Positions 32,011-35,230 of a DNA stretch of 35,230 nt are shown here, one piece after another. Under the pieces are notes generated by a model. The model was given only the letters and a program-made list of their open reading frames with translations, was not told where the DNA came from and made no database searches. Made by a program: the position numbers and the translations under genes. How positions within the stretch are numbered: the first letter of the stretch is position 1; each line of letters starts with the position of its first letter. The stretch is from Clostridiaceae bacterium (GTDB lineage Bacteria > Bacillota > Clostridia > Saccharofermentanales > UBA5734), in contig JAAYNF010000091.1 in assembly GCA_012520975.1 (NCBI GenBank), positions 1 to 35,230 of the forward strand. Reading direction: 5' to 3'.

Positions 32011-35007
32011 ATGGAACGCACGGTTGAAAATAGTACATTATTAAACCGGATTACGGAACTTGAACAGGAAAATTCTTATCTCAAAACGCTCCTGCAGAAT
32101 GCCGGCATAGAATATGCGCTGTCGATTGTAGGTGGTGTATCTGAGGCTGAACCGATTTTTGTTCCGGACCAGGGTTCCCGCATCATACCGGAAGAAATCA
32201 CGCGGAATCACGCGAGGCAGTTTTACTCGTACTTCTGGGGACGCATAGACGTTTACAGCAAGCGCTCTCAGAATAAAACCACAGGAAAAGCAGGCTATTA
32301 TCCGCAGTGTGATAATTTCTGGAGGCACGGCGTTTGTCCGAAAGTATCCGGTGTTAAGGTGAAATGCAAGGATTGTAATAACCGATGCTGGACCAAACTG
32401 GAAGGCACCCAGATTGAGAATCATCTGCGTGGATTGCGAGAAGACGCGTCTGATGTTATTGGCATCTATCCACTTTTTCCGGATGGAACTTGCCGTTTCC
32501 TTGTCTTTGATTTCGATAATCACGATAATGGTGCAGACGAACATGACTACGCCAATACCGATAACAGCTGGATTGGCGAGGTGAACGCGCTGCGTGAAAT
32601 CGGCAAGCAGAATGGGATTCCTATGTTGGTTGAGCGTTCCCGCTCGGGTAAAGGCGCTCATGTTTGGATATTCTTCGATTCTCCAGTTTCTGCGGCCCTT
32701 GCCAGAAAATTCGGATTTGCGCTTTTGGATAAAGGCGCTGAATCCGTCAACATGACTTCGTTTCGGTTTTATGACCGGATGCTTCCTGCACAGGATTATC
32801 TTGAGGACGGTGAGCTTGGTAACCTCATAGCATTGCCTCTTCAAGGGCAGGCACTTAAACAGGGAAACAGTGCCTTTATCGATGAAAATTGGAATGCGTA
32901 TCCGAATCAGTGGGCCACGTTGCAAAAGATGGAAAAGCTGTCTGCTGCAAAGATGGACGATCTGATGTTTTCCTGGAACATCGCGATGGAAGATAATCCT
33001 TCAGATAACATCGATACCGCTGAAACTGACACCACAAAACCGTGGGAAAGAAGCAAACGGCTACACAAGGAAGATGTATCCGGCAAAGTATCCATTACCG
33101 TTTCAAATCTTCTTTACATATTAACAGACAACCTGAAACCGCGGATTCAAAACCAAATCAGACGGATTGCGGCTTTTTCGAATCCGGTATTCTTCCGCAA
33201 TGATGCCATTGGCTTATCGAATTATACTAACTCAAGGTACATCTACCTTGGCGAAGATGACGGCGACTATATTTGCATTCCTCGGGGATTACTTGAACAG
33301 CTGACTGAGAAATTGAAAGCCGCAGGGATCCTGTTTATGATTACAGACAAACGCTGCAACGGTACTGCAATTAAAGTGGAATTTACTGGAGAACTGAGGG
33401 TCAGTCAGAAAAAAGCAATTGACGCGCTTATGAAATACGACAACGGTATTCTGAGCGCAGCGACCGCGTTCGGTAAGACCGTGGCCTGCGGCAATCTGAT
33501 TACCAAACGGCGCGTCAACACGCTGATTCTTCTTGAATCATCATCTCTGATTGAGCAATGGGAGAAATCACTTTCCACATTCCTTGCGATTGACGAGGAG
33601 TTGCCGGAATATAAAACGAAGACTGGACGCACCAAGAAACGCAAAAGCATAGTTGGTGTTATTCAAGGAGCCAAGGACACATCCACCGGCATCGTAGATA
33701 TTGCTATGGTAGGCTCATTGTATAAAAAGGGGGAACTTCACCCACGGCTGAAGGATTACGGAATGGTGCTCGTTGATGAATGCCATCACAGCGCCTCCGC
33801 CACCGTCAGCAGAATCCTGCGGGAAATTCCCGCGAAATATGTTTATGGCGTAACGGCCACACCTTTCCGCGGCGATGGCCTTGAGAGAATAAATGAGATG
33901 CTGCTTGGGCCGGTCCGCTTTGAATATACTGCAAAGGAAAAAGCTGAAGAGCAAGGCATTGACCATCTGATTGTGCCACGTTTCACGCGCGCGGTCAGTC
34001 CTCACGGTCGGGATAAGCTCCATATTAACGAGGCTTATGAAATCATCCGTAACAACGAGTTCCGAAATGAGCAAATCGTTGATGATATCAAGGAATGTAT
34101 CGCGGCAAAGCGCACTCCGGTTGTCCTGACTCGTTTCACCGACCATGCAGACGTGCTCTACGAATTGCTCAAGGGCTGCGCGGACAATGTATTCTTGCTG
34201 ACTGGTAATAAATCAAAAAAAGAACAGAGAGGGTTGCGCACTCAAATGGACGCAGTCCCGATTGCCGAAACGCTCATACTGATTGCCACCGGGCAACTAA
34301 TCGGAGAAGGCTTTGACTATCCGAGGCTGGATACATTGATTATGGCAGATCCGGTTGCGTGGAAAGGTGTCGTGGAGCAATATGCCGGCAGATTGAACCG
34401 TGACTTCGAAGGTAAGCAGAATGTCATGATTTATGACTATATCGATGCCAACATTCCCGTGTTCGACAATATGTATGCTAAGAGGATGAAGGCGTATAAG
34501 CGCATCGGTTACAAGCTTTACGATGATAATCCTGTTGGAAAGCAATCTGTGAATGCAATATTCGATTCCGACAGCTATAGTCCTGTATATGAACAGGATC
34601 TAAAAGAGGCGCTCAGCGATATTGTTATTTCGAGTCCTACGCTTGGCAAGCGCAAGGTTATGCGAATGCTGAAATTACTGCGTGAACGGCAGGACGCCGG
34701 CGTTAGAGTGACAATTGTTACCTGGCATCCAAATGCGTATATATATGGTTCCGATGAACATCGGATTGAGTTGATGGAGGATTTACGCAACGCCGGTATA
34801 AACATTCAACTCGTAGAAGACAACTGCGAGCACTATGCCGTTATAGACAATAAGATCGTATGGTACGGCAGTATGAATCTTCTATCCAAGGATGATGTTG
34901 AAGATAACATTATGCGCGTTGTGAGCGAGCGGATTGCCGCAGAGCTGTTGGAGTTGACCTTCAAGAAAGGAAATCAGCTTCAGCAGTATGCATTGCCTTT
35001 GGAATAA
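32011..35007 (+). CDS. TOTE-type primase-helicase with PLD-like tail, 998 aa
   Basis: A three-part protein. A short coiled coil (residues about 5-30) precedes an archaeo-eukaryotic primase domain of the TOTE conflict-system type (about 70-305): CPKVSGVKVKCKDCNNRCW zinc-like cysteines, the catalytic acidic pair FDFDNH near 166, SRSGKGAHVWIFFD, YDRMLPAQD and LGNLIALPLQG. An SF2 helicase follows (Walker A ATAFGKT near 483, DECHH near 588, TATPFRGDG, QYAGRLNRD). The last 120 residues look like a phospholipase-D-type fold with EHYAVIDNKIVWYGSMN, in which the lysine of the usual HxK is absent, so it may be inactive. ATG 32011 has GGAGG 5 nt upstream. TOTE proteins are linked to conflict with foreign nucleic acids. 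Confidence 0.88.
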   Translation: MERTVENSTLLNRITELEQENSYLKTLLQNAGIEYALSIVGGVSEAEPIFVPDQGSRIIPEEITRNHARQFYSYFWGRIDVYSKRSQNKTTGKAGYYPQCDNFWRHGVCPKVSGVKVKCKDCNNRCWTKLEGTQIENHLRGLREDASDVIGIYPLFPDGTCRFLVFDFDNHDNGADEHDYANTDNSWIGEVNALREIGKQNGIPMLVERSRSGKGAHVWIFFDSPVSAALARKFGFALLDKGAESVNMTSFRFYDRMLPAQDYLEDGELGNLIALPLQGQALKQGNSAFIDENWNAYPNQWATLQKMEKLSAAKMDDLMFSWNIAMEDNPSDNIDTAETDTTKPWERSKRLHKEDVSGKVSITVSNLLYILTDNLKPRIQNQIRRIAAFSNPVFFRNDAIGLSNYTNSRYIYLGEDDGDYICIPRGLLEQLTEKLKAAGILFMITDKRCNGTAIKVEFTGELRVSQKKAIDALMKYDNGILSAATAFGKTVACGNLITKRRVNTLILLESSSLIEQWEKSLSTFLAIDEELPEYKTKTGRTKKRKSIVGVIQGAKDTSTGIVDIAMVGSLYKKGELHPRLKDYGMVLVDECHHSASATVSRILREIPAKYVYGVTATPFRGDGLERINEMLLGPVRFEYTAKEKAEEQGIDHLIVPRFTRAVSPHGRDKLHINEAYEIIRNNEFRNEQIVDDIKECIAAKRTPVVLTRFTDHADVLYELLKGCADNVFLLTGNKSKKEQRGLRTQMDAVPIAETLILIATGQLIGEGFDYPRLDTLIMADPVAWKGVVEQYAGRLNRDFEGKQNVMIYDYIDANIPVFDNMYAKRMKAYKRIGYKLYDDNPVGKQSVNAIFDSDSYSPVYEQDLKEALSDIVISSPTLGKRKVMRMLKLLRERQDAGVRVTIVTWHPNAYIYGSDEHRIELMEDLRNAGINIQLVEDNCEHYAVIDNKIVWYGSMNLLSKDDVEDNIMRVVSERIAAELLELTFKKGNQLQQYALPLE

Positions 35008-35230
35008 TGGAAAATGCACAGCCCCCGGATTAATCTGTGCATTGTATCAATTTGATGTGCCTCACACAAAATTAAAATCTCTATAAACCGCTAAAAATAA
35101 TTATTAGCGGTTTTTTATTGCATTTAGATAATCCCAATAAAATATAAAAGCGCAAGTACCCAAACCATATAATAGTTCAATTTTCAGTTTGGTGTGACAA
35201 ATCCATAATTACAGAGCTGGCAGTAAAAAT
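35008..35230 (+). terminator. Terminal hairpins after the defence operon
   Basis: A perfect 9-bp hairpin (35013-35021 with 35035-35043, loop of 13 nt) follows the stop codon, without a T run. A stronger one, AAACCGCTAA at 35085-35094 with its complement at 35104-35113, continues into TTTTTT and is a good intrinsic terminator. The remaining 113 bases hold no gene; a TATAAT-like hexamer near 35168 has no convincing -35. Confidence 0.75.

Overview
The window looks like a chromosomal accessory locus from a member of the Bacillota, probably class Clostridia (gut-type). The reasons are strong AGGAGG ribosome binding sites before nearly every gene, mid-range base composition, an encoded CCA on the tRNA, and a tandem pair of large serine recombinases. 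Species cannot be named from the sequence alone.

Layout. (1) 1-180: host tRNA-Ala(GGC) and its terminator. (2) 180-403: a gene-free strip dense in inverted and direct repeats, a candidate left end of the mobile element. (3) 404-9393, all on the minus strand: a phage-satellite-like module. Read in transcription order it holds an excisionase-like HTH protein, a primase/DUF3987 replication protein, a small unknown protein, an HNH endonuclease, a P27-type terminase small subunit, an HK97-fold major capsid protein, an HTH plus zinc-ribbon protein, a SHOCT-like small protein and two large serine recombinases. Portal, large terminase, protease, tail and lysis genes are absent. It therefore resembles a phage-inducible island that makes its own capsid subunit and packaging-specificity protein and takes the rest from a helper phage. 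(4) 9394-9740: a control region with a structured leader RNA and two face-to-face promoters around GGTTGCAA-type operators. (5) 9740-10507: a zinc-finger-like protein of unknown function, possibly the regulator of that switch, then a terminator and a triple short repeat. (6) 10722-35007, all on the plus strand: a defence-type operon. It encodes an XRE regulator, a SNF2 helicase (DrmD-like), a 1594-aa PglX/DrmMI-like adenine methylase, a two-helix membrane protein, a 2120-aa SF2 helicase with DUF1998/MZB and nuclease-like domains (DruE-like, or a DrmA-DrmB-like fusion), a RelE-like/UvrD fusion helicase, a TPR-like protein, an Rsm22-like SAM methyltransferase, a DUF1848 protein, and a TOTE-type primase-helicase with a degenerate PLD-like tail. 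A terminator follows at about 35.1 kb.

How it works together (inference). The minus-strand genes excise, replicate and package the element under control of the 9.6-kb switch. The plus-strand genes look like an autoregulated anti-phage system built around DNA methylation for self-marking and several helicases or nucleases for attack. The first two defence genes match class 1 DISARM, but separate drmA, drmB and drmC are missing. A Druantia-like giant helicase and four unusual accessory genes stand in their place, so this is either a hybrid or an undescribed variant. Whether the defence operon is cargo of the satellite or an independent neighbour cannot be decided here, because no pair of attachment sites can be fixed with confidence.
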